Source: Arthrobacter sp. AK04 (GTDB lineage: Bacteria > Actinomycetota > Actinomycetes > Actinomycetales > Micrococcaceae). From it: 64,000 nucleotides of DNA. The notes under the pieces were generated by a model that did no database searches, was not told the DNA's origin, and worked only from the letters and a program-made list of their open reading frames with translations. The DNA lies in the NCBI RefSeq assembly GCF_021129155.1, contig NZ_JAJOMC010000017.1, positions 1-64,000 on the forward strand, in the 5' to 3' direction. A program made the position numbers and the translations under genes. Numbering within the stretch: position 1 is the first letter of the stretch; each line of letters begins with the position of its first letter. Of the stretch, positions 52,276 through 60,726 are shown piece after piece.

Positions 52276-53111
52276 CATTTGTGATGGGTCCCGCCCTGCT
52301 GTTCTGCCCCGCCGACCGGCCCGAGCGCTACCAGAAGGCCGCTGCCAGGGCGGACGCCGTGATCCTGGACCTTGAGGACGCGGTGGCGCCGGCGGACAAG
52401 CAGCGCGCCCGCGGCGCCATCCTCGCCCAGCTGGGAACCACGGGGGTGGAACCGGAACTTGAACCCAGCTGCACCATCGTGCGGGTGAATCCCGCGGGCA
52501 CCGAGGAGTTCGAGAAGGATCTTCACTGCCTTGCCCACACCCCCTACCGGACGGTCATGCTGGCCAAGGCGGAAACCGTCGAGCAGCTCGAAGCCCTGGA
52601 GGGCTACAAGGTGATCGCGCTGTGTGAAACAGCGCTGGGAGTCCTCAACGCCCCCGCCATTGCAGCCGCCCCCAACGTGGTGGGCCTGATGTGGGGGGCA
52701 GAGGACCTGCTGGCATCGCTGGGCGGTACGTCCAGCAGGAAGGCCGACGGCGTCTACCGGGCCGTGGCGCAGCACGCCCGTTCCGCCGTGCTGCTGGCTG
52801 CGCGCGCCCACGGCAAGGAGGCGGTGGATGCGGTGTACACGGACATCCCGGACCTCGCCGGGCTGGAGGAGGAAGCTGCCGACGCCGTGGCTTCCGGCTT
52901 CAGCTCCAAAGCGTGCATCCATCCGAGCCAGGCCGCTGTGGTCCGGGCCGCCTACGCACCCTCGGACGCCGACGTGGCGGCAGCCGAAGCCCTCCTCGAG
53001 GCTGCAGCATCGGCCGGCTCGGGCGTGTTCCAGCACCAGGGGAAGATGATCGACGGTCCCATCCTCAAGCACGCCCAGGAAATCATCCGCCGCGCCCAGG
53101 CCATCGATTAG
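52272..53111 (+). CDS. citE: CitE-like beta-hydroxyacyl-CoA lyase
   Basis: HpcH/HpaI/CitE TIM-barrel lyase of 279 aa. The Mg2+-binding segment AVILDLEDAV (29-38), the conserved R/E residues in RVNPAGTEEF and KAETVEQLEAL, and the C-terminal CIHPSQAAVVRAAY are present. In M. tuberculosis the syntenic Rv2498c cleaves (R)-3-hydroxy-3-methylglutaryl-CoA and (S)-citramalyl-CoA. The same role here would complete leucine degradation to acetyl-CoA plus acetoacetate and also allow itaconate removal. No classical HMG-CoA lyase is in the cluster. ATG 52272 overlaps the MaoC stop. It is the last gene of the operon. Confidence 0.88.
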   Translation: MTFVMGPALLFCPADRPERYQKAAARADAVILDLEDAVAPADKQRARGAILAQLGTTGVEPELEPSCTIVRVNPAGTEEFEKDLHCLAHTPYRTVMLAKAETVEQLEALEGYKVIALCETALGVLNAPAIAAAPNVVGLMWGAEDLLASLGGTSSRKADGVYRAVAQHARSAVLLAARAHGKEAVDAVYTDIPDLAGLEEEAADAVASGFSSKACIHPSQAAVVRAAYAPSDADVAAAEALLEAAASAGSGVFQHQGKMIDGPILKHAQEIIRRAQAID

Positions 53112-53135
53112 CCGGCCTTCCCAGCGCGGCCCCCG

Positions 53136-54614
53136 TTATCCCATCCGCCCGGGCGAGCGCCGCAGTGACAGCGGCGGGATCGGCTCGTAGAGCAGCGTCC
53201 GCACCCAGCGGTTACCGGTCTCCCTGAACTCTTTCCGGCTGGCAAAGCGGTAGTGGTAGCTGCGCACGCGCACCCAGCGCGGCGGCGCGCCGTCGAACGG
53301 GTCATGGCGGAGGAGCCGCAGGGTCTGCCGGTCCGCCTCCAGCAGCTTTCCCAGGAAGGCATAGAACCACTCCTCGTGGACGGTCCTTAGCGGCAGGAAC
53401 CACATCAGCCAGTCAAGCCGCAGGTGGTAGGGCGCCCACTGGCGGGGGAGCCTGCGGACATCGCCGGGCTTGCCCCTGAAGCCGTACTCCCGCCAGCCGG
53501 AGGCGCTGTCCGGATCGTCATCGAGGGTTCCCTCCACCACGATCTCGATCCGCTGCTTGGTCACGGTGCCGAACGCCCCGTAGGTATTGACCAGCTGCCA
53601 CCGGTTGAAGCTGGCATTCATCAGCTGGCTGCGGGAGAAAAGGTTGCGCAGCGGCCAGTAGCTGAGGACCACCAGCAGCAGCGTTGCCGCCATGGTGACG
53701 GCCAGCCACCACAGGGGAGTCTCCCTGTCTGCGACGGCCTGGCCGTGCCAGTCCAGGGGGATGGCCGGCAGCACGGCGTGCGCAACGGGATCGCTGACGG
53801 CGGCGAAGGCCAGCACAATGGCGATCCAGTTCAGCCAGGCGAAGTTGCCGCTGGCCACCAGCCACAACTGGGTGAAGATAACGATCCCCGCGGCCACGCT
53901 GGCAACGGGCTGGGGCGCGAACAGGAAGAACGGCACCACCAGCTGGGCGAAGTGGTTGCCGATGACTTCAACCTTGTGCAGGGGCTTCGGCAGCAGATGC
54001 GCCTGCCTGCTCAGCGGCCCCGGCATCGGCTGGGTCTCGTGGTGGTAGTACAGGGCCGTCAGGTCGCGCCACTCCCGGCCGCCGCGGATCTTGATCATCC
54101 CGGCACCGAACTCCAGCCGGAACACCAGCCACACGATCAGGATCAGGATGGTGCGCGGCGGATCTGTCTGGTCCGAGCCCAGGAAGGCCACGGTAAAGCC
54201 GGCCTCAAGGAGCAGCATCTCCCAGCCGAAGCCGTAGAAGGTCTGCCCCACGTTGACGATGGACATGTACAACAGCCAGAGGAGCAAAAACGCGATGAGC
54301 GGGACCCAGGGCGGGCCCTGCTGCGGGATGCCCGCCACCAGGAGCGCCGAAACCAGCAGCCCGGTGGCGCATACCCAGCGCAGCAGCCTGTCCGAATACC
54401 GCCAGCGGAACAGGGACGGCCGCCGCAGGCGGCTGAAACCGGAAAGGTATTCAGGTACCGGAAGGAGGCCCCGCTCACCCAGGAGCGCCGGGAACTGGTT
54501 CAGCGAGGACAGGAACGCGACGAAATACAGTGCCGCCACGCCCCGCTGCAGCACCTGCCGGGCAAATTCGTATTCCGGCGCATCAAACCAGGAGAGCCAG
54601 TCCACGCACTCCAC
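53136..54614 (-). CDS. Lipase-maturation-factor-family membrane protein
   Basis: Integral membrane protein of 492 aa resembling lipase maturation factors. The N-terminal multi-helix region has SSLNQFPALLGERGLLPVPEYL and RLEFGAGMIKIRGGREWRDLTALYYHHETQPMPGPLS, the hallmark of the family. The C-terminal soluble part holds EYGFRGKPGDVRRLPRQWAPYHLRLDW and ends RWVRTLLYEPIPPLSL. In animals these proteins help fold lipases; bacterial function is not established. GTG 54614 is proposed, with GTG 54605 possible. It converges with citE and is divergent from the TauE/SafE gene. Confidence 0.88.
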   Translation of the reverse strand: MECVDWLSWFDAPEYEFARQVLQRGVAALYFVAFLSSLNQFPALLGERGLLPVPEYLSGFSRLRRPSLFRWRYSDRLLRWVCATGLLVSALLVAGIPQQGPPWVPLIAFLLLWLLYMSIVNVGQTFYGFGWEMLLLEAGFTVAFLGSDQTDPPRTILILIVWLVFRLEFGAGMIKIRGGREWRDLTALYYHHETQPMPGPLSRQAHLLPKPLHKVEVIGNHFAQLVVPFFLFAPQPVASVAAGIVIFTQLWLVASGNFAWLNWIAIVLAFAAVSDPVAHAVLPAIPLDWHGQAVADRETPLWWLAVTMAATLLLVVLSYWPLRNLFSRSQLMNASFNRWQLVNTYGAFGTVTKQRIEIVVEGTLDDDPDSASGWREYGFRGKPGDVRRLPRQWAPYHLRLDWLMWFLPLRTVHEEWFYAFLGKLLEADRQTLRLLRHDPFDGAPPRWVRVRSYHYRFASRKEFRETGNRWVRTLLYEPIPPLSLRRSPGRMG

Positions 54615-54699
54615 GTTACGCCCGGCTCCCGCAGGGATGCTACAGCGGGTATGCCACAGCGGGGAGGCCACCAGGCGGATGCCTCCAGGAAGTTGCCAC

Positions 54700-54705
54700 T
54701 AGGAT
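54700..54705 (+). promoter_or_regulatory. -10 box TAGGAT, probable leaderless mRNA
   Basis: TAGGAT ends 6 nt before ATG 54712 (CGAGGG between). The purines directly against the ATG are too close to act as a normal Shine-Dalgarno sequence, so transcript start at the ATG is likely. Confidence 0.45.
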
Positions 54706-54711
54706 CGAGGG

Positions 54712-55455
54712 ATGTTCGTGCTGGTGCTGATCGCCGTTATTGCAGGCGCGCTGGCCCAGCGGATCGCGGGGCTGGGCTTTGGCCTGCTCGTTTCGCCGGT
54801 GCTCGTGGTGCTCCTGGGCCCCTTCGACGGCGTGATGATCATCAACCTGTGCGGCGCCACATCCTCGCTCCTTATCCTCTCCCGGGTGTGGAGACACGTG
54901 GCCTGGAAAAAGTACTTCGGGCTGGCGCTCGCAGCACTGGCGGGGGTGCTGCCCGGCGCCTGGCTGGCAAGCAACGTGCCGGAAGCCCCGCTGGAAATCT
55001 GCATCGGCGTCCTGCTCATCATCGCCCTGCTCGCATCCCAGCGGCTGACCAGGAGTTCCTGGCGTGCCAGCGGACCGGTCCCCATGGCATCCCTGGGATT
55101 TTCCAGCGGCCTCATGAATGCGGCCGCGGGTGTTGGCGGCCCGGCCATCACGGCCTATGCCATTGCCACCCGCTGGGAGCAGAAAAGCTTCAGCGCCACC
55201 CTACAGCCCTACTTCATCACCACCGGCTTCACATCGCTGCTCAGCAAGTACGTGTTGTCCGGCGGGCACGTCCCTGGCCTGGAGGGCTGGCAGTGGCTGG
55301 CGATCCTGGCCGCCATGGTGACGGGCATCGTGGCGGGCGACCTGCTTGCCGGCCGGGTCCGCCCCGCTTCGGCCCGCCGCATCGTCACGGTGATTGCCTA
55401 CCTTGGCGCCGTGGCCACCCTGGCCAAGGGCCTGGTTGAACTAGCTGCCGCCTGA
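54712..55455 (+). CDS. TauE/SafE (TSUP) family membrane exporter
   Basis: Membrane protein of 247 aa with about eight helices. The two TSUP repeats are visible as AQRIAGLGFGLLVSPVLVVLLGPFDGVM and GFSSGLMNAAAGVGGPAITAYAI, with the characteristic Gly/Pro-rich turns. Family members are thought to move sulfite, sulfoacetate or other organic anions across the cytoplasmic membrane. No sulfur genes are adjacent, so substrate is unknown. Confidence 0.88.
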   Translation: MFVLVLIAVIAGALAQRIAGLGFGLLVSPVLVVLLGPFDGVMIINLCGATSSLLILSRVWRHVAWKKYFGLALAALAGVLPGAWLASNVPEAPLEICIGVLLIIALLASQRLTRSSWRASGPVPMASLGFSSGLMNAAAGVGGPAITAYAIATRWEQKSFSATLQPYFITTGFTSLLSKYVLSGGHVPGLEGWQWLAILAAMVTGIVAGDLLAGRVRPASARRIVTVIAYLGAVATLAKGLVELAAA

Positions 55456-55570
55456 GCGCGGCGCGTGATGCCTCGTCCGGCGCACGCCTGCTGTGATAAA
55501 TCCGGCGGCGCACCCGCCCTCAACAGGCTTCCACCTGCGCCGGGCCGCACAAACATGTTTTGCTGGACCC

Positions 55571-56656
55571 ATGACACGTGTTGCAGTGGTAGGTGCAGGG
55601 ATCGTCGGGCTGTCCACAGCCCATGCCCTCCGAAAGGCGGGTGTGGACGTCACCGTCTACGAGTCCGGGACCCCGGGTTCGGGACAGTCGGCCGGGGAAT
55701 CGAGGATCTTCCGGCACGCGCACGACGACGTCCGGCTGGCCGCGTTCGTGGGTCACAGCCGCACCCTCTGGCGGGACTGGGAGGCTGACTTCGGCGTAGA
55801 GCTGGTCTCCGGTGCCGGTGCGGTGGCCATCGGGGACAGCGTGGAGGACAAGCTCCGCGTTCTCAGCGGCCTGCCAGAGATTCCGGTGAGGCTGCTGGCA
55901 CCGGCAGAACTTGCGGCGGCGCTGCCGATCCTCGCGGACTTCCAGGGCAAGGCGATGTTCGATGCCCAGGGCGGGGCAATCCGCACCCGCGCCGCGTTCC
56001 GCGCCCTGGCCGGGACACTGGAAGACGCCCTCGTGGCGGACCACGTGCTGGCTGTCCGGCCTGCCGGCCGCAGTGTGGAGGTCCGCACCGGGACACGGGT
56101 AGACCGGTTCGACCATGCGGTCCTGTGCGCCGGCCGCGGCACGGCAGCCCTGGCCCGGGGCGCGGGGCTGGACATACCCGTTGAACACGCCGCGCACGCC
56201 CGGGTGACGTTCCGTGTGCGGGACGGCGCGCCCGCTCCGCTGCCAACATTCCAGGACGGCAGCGGGGTATTCGGGGAAACCGGCGTCTATGCTGCGCCCT
56301 CGGCCGACAACCGGCGTTACGCGGTGGGCCTGAGCGAAACAACAGACGTGCGCCAGGACGGGAGCCTCGCCGATCCCGCTGCCCTGGAATCGCTTTCGGC
56401 CCGTGCGGCGGCCTACGTACGAACGGCGCTGCCCGGCCTTGATCCCGAACCGGACGGCTACGTCCACTGCTGGGTGACGCGACTGCCGTGGGGCGATGAC
56501 GGCGTCGGAATCTGGTCTGCCGGCAACGTCAGCGCCGTGGCCGGGCACAACCTCTTCAAACAGGCGCCGGCGCTGGGGGAGGCGCTGGCAGAAACAGCAC
56601 TGTCCGGCGTCGTCCCCGCTGTCCTGCGGCCGGAATCACAGCTCGGAAGGTCCTGA
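55571..56656 (+). CDS. FAD-dependent oxidoreductase (DAO family)
   Basis: Protein of 361 aa with an N-terminal dinucleotide-binding fold (VAVVGAGIVGLSTAHALRKAG, then YESG at the second strand) and a C-terminal FAD-contact region (GIWSAGNVSAVAGHNLFKQAP). It resembles sarcosine/N-methyl-tryptophan oxidase-like amine oxidases, but the flavin-attachment cysteine of those enzymes is not obvious at the C terminus. ATG 55571 gives the glycine-rich loop its usual position; upstream sequence lacks domain features. Substrate unknown. It is 34 bp before dxr on the same strand. Confidence 0.82.
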   Translation: MTRVAVVGAGIVGLSTAHALRKAGVDVTVYESGTPGSGQSAGESRIFRHAHDDVRLAAFVGHSRTLWRDWEADFGVELVSGAGAVAIGDSVEDKLRVLSGLPEIPVRLLAPAELAAALPILADFQGKAMFDAQGGAIRTRAAFRALAGTLEDALVADHVLAVRPAGRSVEVRTGTRVDRFDHAVLCAGRGTAALARGAGLDIPVEHAAHARVTFRVRDGAPAPLPTFQDGSGVFGETGVYAAPSADNRRYAVGLSETTDVRQDGSLADPAALESLSARAAAYVRTALPGLDPEPDGYVHCWVTRLPWGDDGVGIWSAGNVSAVAGHNLFKQAPALGEALAETALSGVVPAVLRPESQLGRS

Positions 56657-56690
56657 ACGGCCGGGCACCACGGTGCGCGATACTTAAGCA

Positions 56691-57875
56691 ATGCAGCCAC
56701 GCAGAATCGTCCTCCTCGGATCCACCGGTTCCATCGGCACCCAGGCGATTGACGTCGTCGACGGCGCCCCGCACCTTTTCGAGGTAGTGGCCCTCAGCGC
56801 CGGGGGAGGGAACCTGGAGCTCCTCGCCGGCCAGGCGGTGCACACCGGCGCGTCCGTCATCGGCATTGCCGGCGGTGACGCCGGAAAGCTGGCGTCGCTC
56901 ATTGCCGACGCTGCCGCGGCGGCGGGAAAGCCCGGTTACCGGCCGGAAATTATCGCCGGACCGGACGCCTCCACCCGGATCGCCGGCGTTGAAGCGGACG
57001 TGGTGCTCAATGGAATCACCGGATCGATCGGCCTGGCACCCACGCTGGCGGCCTTGCATTCCGGCGCCACGCTTGCCCTGGCCAACAAGGAATCCCTGAT
57101 CGTGGGCGGATCGCTGGTGAAGGCGGCAGCCCGTGAAGGCCAGATCGTCCCCGTTGACTCCGAGCACTCAGCGATCGCCCAGTGCCTGCGCGCCGGCTCG
57201 GCCGCGGAAGTGGAAAAACTGATCCTCACAGCATCCGGCGGGCCTTTCCGCGGCAGGAGCAGGGACGAACTGCACGGGGTGACCCCCCAGGAAGCCTTGG
57301 CCCACCCCACCTGGGACATGGGGGTCATGGTCACCACCAACTCGGCCACGCTCGTCAACAAGGGCCTGGAAGTCATTGAGGCGCACCTGCTCTTCGATGT
57401 GCCGCTGGACCGGATCGACGTGGTGGTCCATCCCCAGTCCGTGGTGCACTCCATGGTGCAGTTCATCGACGGGTCCATCATTGCCCAGGCATCCCCGCCG
57501 GACATGCGCCTTCCCATCGCGCTGGGACTGGGCTGGCCGGACCGGGTGCCGGGAGCGGCGGCCGCCTGCGACTGGACGCGCGCGGCCACCTGGACGTTTG
57601 AGCCGCTGGACACGGAAGCCTTTCCCGCCGTCGGACTCGCCAAGCACGCAGCGAGGCAGGGCAGCACGTTCCCCGCCGTGTTCAACGCCGCGAATGAGGA
57701 AGCCGTGACAGCCTTCCACGCCGGGCGCATCAGGTTTACGGACATCGTGGACACAATCGATGCCGTCCTCAGCGAACACCCAGGGTCCTCCGGGCTGACA
57801 GTGGAGTCAGTGCTGGATGCTGAAAGCTGGGCACGTGCCCGCGCCAATGAACGTTTAGCAGTCAGAAGTCTCTAG
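56691..57875 (+). CDS. dxr: 1-deoxy-D-xylulose 5-phosphate reductoisomerase
   Basis: Second enzyme of the MEP isoprenoid pathway, 394 aa, making 2-C-methyl-D-erythritol 4-phosphate with NADPH and a divalent metal. Motifs are the NADPH site [14 protein letters not shown] (10-23), [11 protein letters not shown], the metal/substrate segment [12 protein letters not shown], and [13 protein letters not shown] flexible loop. ATG 56691 directly follows an A/T-rich GATACTTAAGCA and lacks a Shine-Dalgarno sequence, so its message may also be leaderless. It begins the dxr-rseP-ispG block. Confidence 0.95.
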   Translation: MQPRRIVLLGSTGSIGTQAIDVVDGAPHLFEVVALSAGGGNLELLAGQAVHTGASVIGIAGGDAGKLASLIADAAAAAGKPGYRPEIIAGPDASTRIAGVEADVVLNGITGSIGLAPTLAALHSGATLALANKESLIVGGSLVKAAAREGQIVPVDSEHSAIAQCLRAGSAAEVEKLILTASGGPFRGRSRDELHGVTPQEALAHPTWDMGVMVTTNSATLVNKGLEVIEAHLLFDVPLDRIDVVVHPQSVVHSMVQFIDGSIIAQASPPDMRLPIALGLGWPDRVPGAAAACDWTRAATWTFEPLDTEAFPAVGLAKHAARQGSTFPAVFNAANEEAVTAFHAGRIRFTDIVDTIDAVLSEHPGSSGLTVESVLDAESWARARANERLAVRSL

Positions 57876-57892
57876 GAAGCAGCAGCACGTCA

Positions 57893-59224
57893 ATGACCCC
57901 CGTCCTCCTTTTTGTCCTCGGCGTCGTCTTTGTGGCGATCGGCATTGCCGTGTCCATCGCGCTGCACGAAGTAGGGCACCTGGTGCCCGCCAAGCTGTTC
58001 AAGGTGCGCGTCACCAAATACATGATCGGCTTCGGCCCCACCCTGTGGTCCAGGCGGAAGGGCGAAACCGAATACGGGGTGAAGGCCATTCCGCTGGGCG
58101 GCTTCGTGTCCATGATCGGCATGTACCCGCCCAACAAGGACGACGGCTCCGTCCGTCCGTCCAGCACCGGCATGTTCCAGACCCTTGCCACCGAAGCCCG
58201 GTCCATGGCCCACGAGGAAGTGGGGCCGGGTGACGAAAAGCGGGTGTTCTACCGGCTTCCGGTCTGGAAGAAGGTCATTGTGATGCTGGGCGGCCCGGCC
58301 ATGAACATGGTCCTTGGCGTGCTCCTCACCGCGGTGCTGCTCATGGGCTTTGGCATGGCCACGGCCACCACCACCATCTCCGAGGTTTCCAAGTGCCAGG
58401 TGGCGGCAGGGGAGACCGTCGATCCGGATTCGGCGGACTGCCAGCCCACACCCGCTGCCGCGGCCGGCCTCAAACCGAACGACAGGATTACCTCCTTCGA
58501 CGGCAAGGCAGTAACGGGCTGGGACCAGTTGACGGAATGGATCCGGGCATCCGCAGGGCGCGAAGTGGGCATTACCGTTGAGCGGGACGGCGCCCTCGTG
58601 TCCACCACGGTGACCCCGGTGCTGTCGGCCCGGCCCGTCATCGGGGCGGACGGCCGGCAGGAAACGGACGACGCCGGCACCCTCCGCTACCAGGACGTCG
58701 GCTTCCTGGGCATCGGCTCCCAGACAGAACTCGTGGCCCAGCCGGCGTCGTCCGTCCTGCCCATGGCGGGGGAAAACATCCGCCAGGTGGCAGGGGTGGT
58801 GTTCAACCTTCCCGCCCGCGTGGTGGGCGTGGCGAAGGCTGCCTTCAGCGAGGAACCCCGCGACCCCAACGGCCCCATCAGCGTGGTGGGCGTGGGACGG
58901 GTTGCCGGCGAAGTGGCCGCCATGGAAGAAATCCCGGTGCAGTCCCGGCTGGCCGCACTGATCGGGCTGCTTGCGGGCCTGAACTTCGCGCTCGCGGTCT
59001 TCAACCTGATACCGCTGCTGCCCCTGGACGGCGGGCATGTTGCCGGAGCCCTGTACGAGGGGGCGCGGCGGCAGGTGGCCAGGCTGTTCGGCAAACCGGA
59101 CCCTGGCGCCTTCGACATCGCCAAGCTGCTGCCGGTGACCTACGTGGTGGCCGCGTTGCTGATGGGCATGAGCGCGCTCCTTATCTACGCCGACATCGTG
59201 AAGCCGGTGAACCTCTTCGGCTGA
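57893..59224 (+). CDS. rseP: Site-2 intramembrane metalloprotease (RseP/Rip1 type)
   Basis: M50 protease of 443 aa that cuts membrane-bound substrates such as anti-sigma factors. The zinc motif HEVGH is at 25-29 in the first helix, GFGPTLWS and IPLGGFV follow, one PDZ-like domain spans about 165-250, and the second zinc/helix motif FNLIPLLPLDGGH is near the C terminus. Four membrane helices are expected. Location between dxr and ispG is conserved in Actinobacteria. ATG 57893 lies 17 bp after dxr. Confidence 0.94.
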   Translation: MTPVLLFVLGVVFVAIGIAVSIALHEVGHLVPAKLFKVRVTKYMIGFGPTLWSRRKGETEYGVKAIPLGGFVSMIGMYPPNKDDGSVRPSSTGMFQTLATEARSMAHEEVGPGDEKRVFYRLPVWKKVIVMLGGPAMNMVLGVLLTAVLLMGFGMATATTTISEVSKCQVAAGETVDPDSADCQPTPAAAAGLKPNDRITSFDGKAVTGWDQLTEWIRASAGREVGITVERDGALVSTTVTPVLSARPVIGADGRQETDDAGTLRYQDVGFLGIGSQTELVAQPASSVLPMAGENIRQVAGVVFNLPARVVGVAKAAFSEEPRDPNGPISVVGVGRVAGEVAAMEEIPVQSRLAALIGLLAGLNFALAVFNLIPLLPLDGGHVAGALYEGARRQVARLFGKPDPGAFDIAKLLPVTYVVAALLMGMSALLIYADIVKPVNLFG

Positions 59225-59280
59225 CACTGGCCGCTCTCTCCGGAGGGGTGCCGTGCAGCCACTTAGGGAAGGGCGGTCAC

Positions 59281-59961
59281 ATGAATCCGCAGGACACCGG
59301 CCGGTGGATCCGAGTGGGTCTCTGGACGCTGCCTGCGTCCTGGCTCCTCACCGCCTGGTCTTCCCTGGAGCCCCAGCCGGACCAGGCGGCGGACCCCGGC
59401 GCCTGGGCAAGGTTTGTCAGTACGGACTCCTACCAGGTCAGCCACCTCATCGGCAGTACGGGAGGCACCATCCTGGCTGTCTTCGGCCTCTTTGCGCTGG
59501 GCTGTCACCTGGCCGGCAGCCGGTCGGGACGCCTGGCGCTGGGAGCAGCGGTCACCGCGGCCGCCGGCACTGCCTTGCTGTTGGTGCCTGCAGTCATTTC
59601 CACGTTCGTAACTCCCGCCGTGGGCAGGGCCTATCTGGCGGGAAACCAGGACGTCATGCAGCTCGAATTCCCCGGATCGATGACGGCAGCGTTTATGGCC
59701 GGGCTTTTGCTTGCCTTTGTTGGGACCGTCCTGCTGGGCGTCGCGGTCTGGCAGTCACACGTACTTCCGCGGTGGGCAGGGGCAGTGTGGGTGGCCGGTG
59801 CCGTGGTGTTCTATGCCCTCGGAGTCGTCTTGGGGCAGGCCACAACCGGAAGCAGCCTGCCGACCCAAAGCGCGGGAGCCGCGCTGCTGGCAGTTGCCGG
59901 CGGATGGATTGCCTGGCGTGGTTTCCCCCAAGGGCACCGCGGGGGATCCCCTGTAGGGTGA
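59281..59961 (+). CDS. Six-helix membrane protein of unknown function
   Basis: Protein of 226 aa with about six hydrophobic helices (for example TLPASWLLTAWSS, GTILAVFGLFALG, LALGAAVTAAAGTALLLVPAV and FMAGLLLAFVGTVLLGVAVW). The overall plan suggests a DUF4386-like or similar integral membrane family, but I do not recognise a signature motif. ATG 59281 follows AGGGAAGGGCGGTCAC; an upstream in-frame ATG at 59248 is less well placed. It interrupts the usual rseP-ispG adjacency. Confidence 0.75.
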   Translation: MNPQDTGRWIRVGLWTLPASWLLTAWSSLEPQPDQAADPGAWARFVSTDSYQVSHLIGSTGGTILAVFGLFALGCHLAGSRSGRLALGAAVTAAAGTALLLVPAVISTFVTPAVGRAYLAGNQDVMQLEFPGSMTAAFMAGLLLAFVGTVLLGVAVWQSHVLPRWAGAVWVAGAVVFYALGVVLGQATTGSSLPTQSAGAALLAVAGGWIAWRGFPQGHRGGSPVG

Positions 59962-59994
59962 CCGTACAAAATCAGCCTGTTCCGGCTGATATCA

Positions 59995-60022
59995 ATTAAT
60001 CAGCCGAATATGTTTGATTAAT
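59995..60022. promoter_or_regulatory. Inverted repeat overlapping the SatD-like promoter
   Basis: ATTAATCA (59995-60002) and TGATTAAT (60015-60022) are perfect 8-bp arms with a 12-bp spacer and overlap the -35 box TTGATT. A second dyad, ATCAGCC/GGCTGAT, lies just upstream at 59971-59990. The AT-rich dyad stands out against the GC-rich background and is a candidate operator for the protein encoded downstream. Confidence 0.55.
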
Positions 60023-60042
60023 GAACATCAGCTGCGTACGGT
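60014..60042 (+). promoter_or_regulatory. Promoter of the SatD-like gene, probable leaderless mRNA
   Basis: The -35 box TTGATT (60014-60019) and -10 box TACGGT (60037-60042) are 17 bp apart. The ATG follows 6 nt after the -10 box, so the transcript should begin at the start codon. Confidence 0.6.
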
Positions 60043-60048
60043 TAGGGC

Positions 60049-60726
60049 ATGTACGTCCTCACGATCGACCAGCAGGGCAGCACGACGGATGTGGACCGGG
60101 TTCCGGACCTGATCGCGGCGCTCCGCAACCTCACGCCCGTGCCCTTTGAACGTTCGGTAGGCGACGAACTCCAGGGAGTAGTGGAGGACGCTGCCGATGT
60201 GGTGGACGTGGCCCTGCATGCGCTCCGCGGCGGGCACTGGTACGTAGGGATAGGAATCGGGGTGGTCGGCCTGGCGCCCGGTGCCAGCCCCCGGGAGGGC
60301 TCCGGAAGCGGGTTCGTGGCGGCCCGCAAAGCCGTGGAACTTGCCAAGGGCGCCGCCGGACAGGTGCCGTTGTCAGTGGTGTCCGGCAGCATGGTCCGCG
60401 GTAAGGATCTTCAACCCCATGCCCAGGAGGAAGCTGTGGCCAGCGCAAATGCCCAGGCGGTGCTTCGCCTGATCGGACGCCTGGTGCAGCAGCGCACCGA
60501 GGCCCAGTGGCGGGTGGTGGACCGGCTGCGGGCCATCCAGGGCGAGGTGGGGCATGGCAGCCAGAAGCAGGTGGCCCGTGAGCTGGGAATAACCGAACAG
60601 TCGGTGAGCCGCGCCGTCCTCAGGTCCGCATGGCAGGAAGAATGGGCGGCGAGGCCGGCAGCGGCCATGCTGCTGGACCATGCCCATTCCCTGGCGGCCC
60701 GCACTCCAACGGAAGGAAACCGGTGA
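60049..60726 (+). CDS. SatD-like protein with C-terminal helix-turn-helix
   Basis: Protein of 225 aa. The N-terminal two thirds (MYVLTIDQQGSTTDVDRVPDLIAAL, FERSVGDELQGVV, YVGIGIGVV) resembles SatD-family proteins. The C-terminal part contains a helix-turn-helix (SQKQVARELGITEQSVSRAVLRSAW, about 171-195), so it is probably a DNA-binding regulator. It may control its own promoter through the inverted repeat. It overlaps the next, membrane-protein gene. The SatD family has no established biochemical role. Confidence 0.78.
   Translation: MYVLTIDQQGSTTDVDRVPDLIAALRNLTPVPFERSVGDELQGVVEDAADVVDVALHALRGGHWYVGIGIGVVGLAPGASPREGSGSGFVAARKAVELAKGAAGQVPLSVVSGSMVRGKDLQPHAQEEAVASANAQAVLRLIGRLVQQRTEAQWRVVDRLRAIQGEVGHGSQKQVARELGITEQSVSRAVLRSAWQEEWAARPAAAMLLDHAHSLAARTPTEGNR

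Noticed and set aside
53424..55439. A 671-codon plus-strand frame across the lipase-maturation-factor gene
   Set aside because: It spans an intergenic region and overlaps two well-supported genes in other frames; no recognisable domain.
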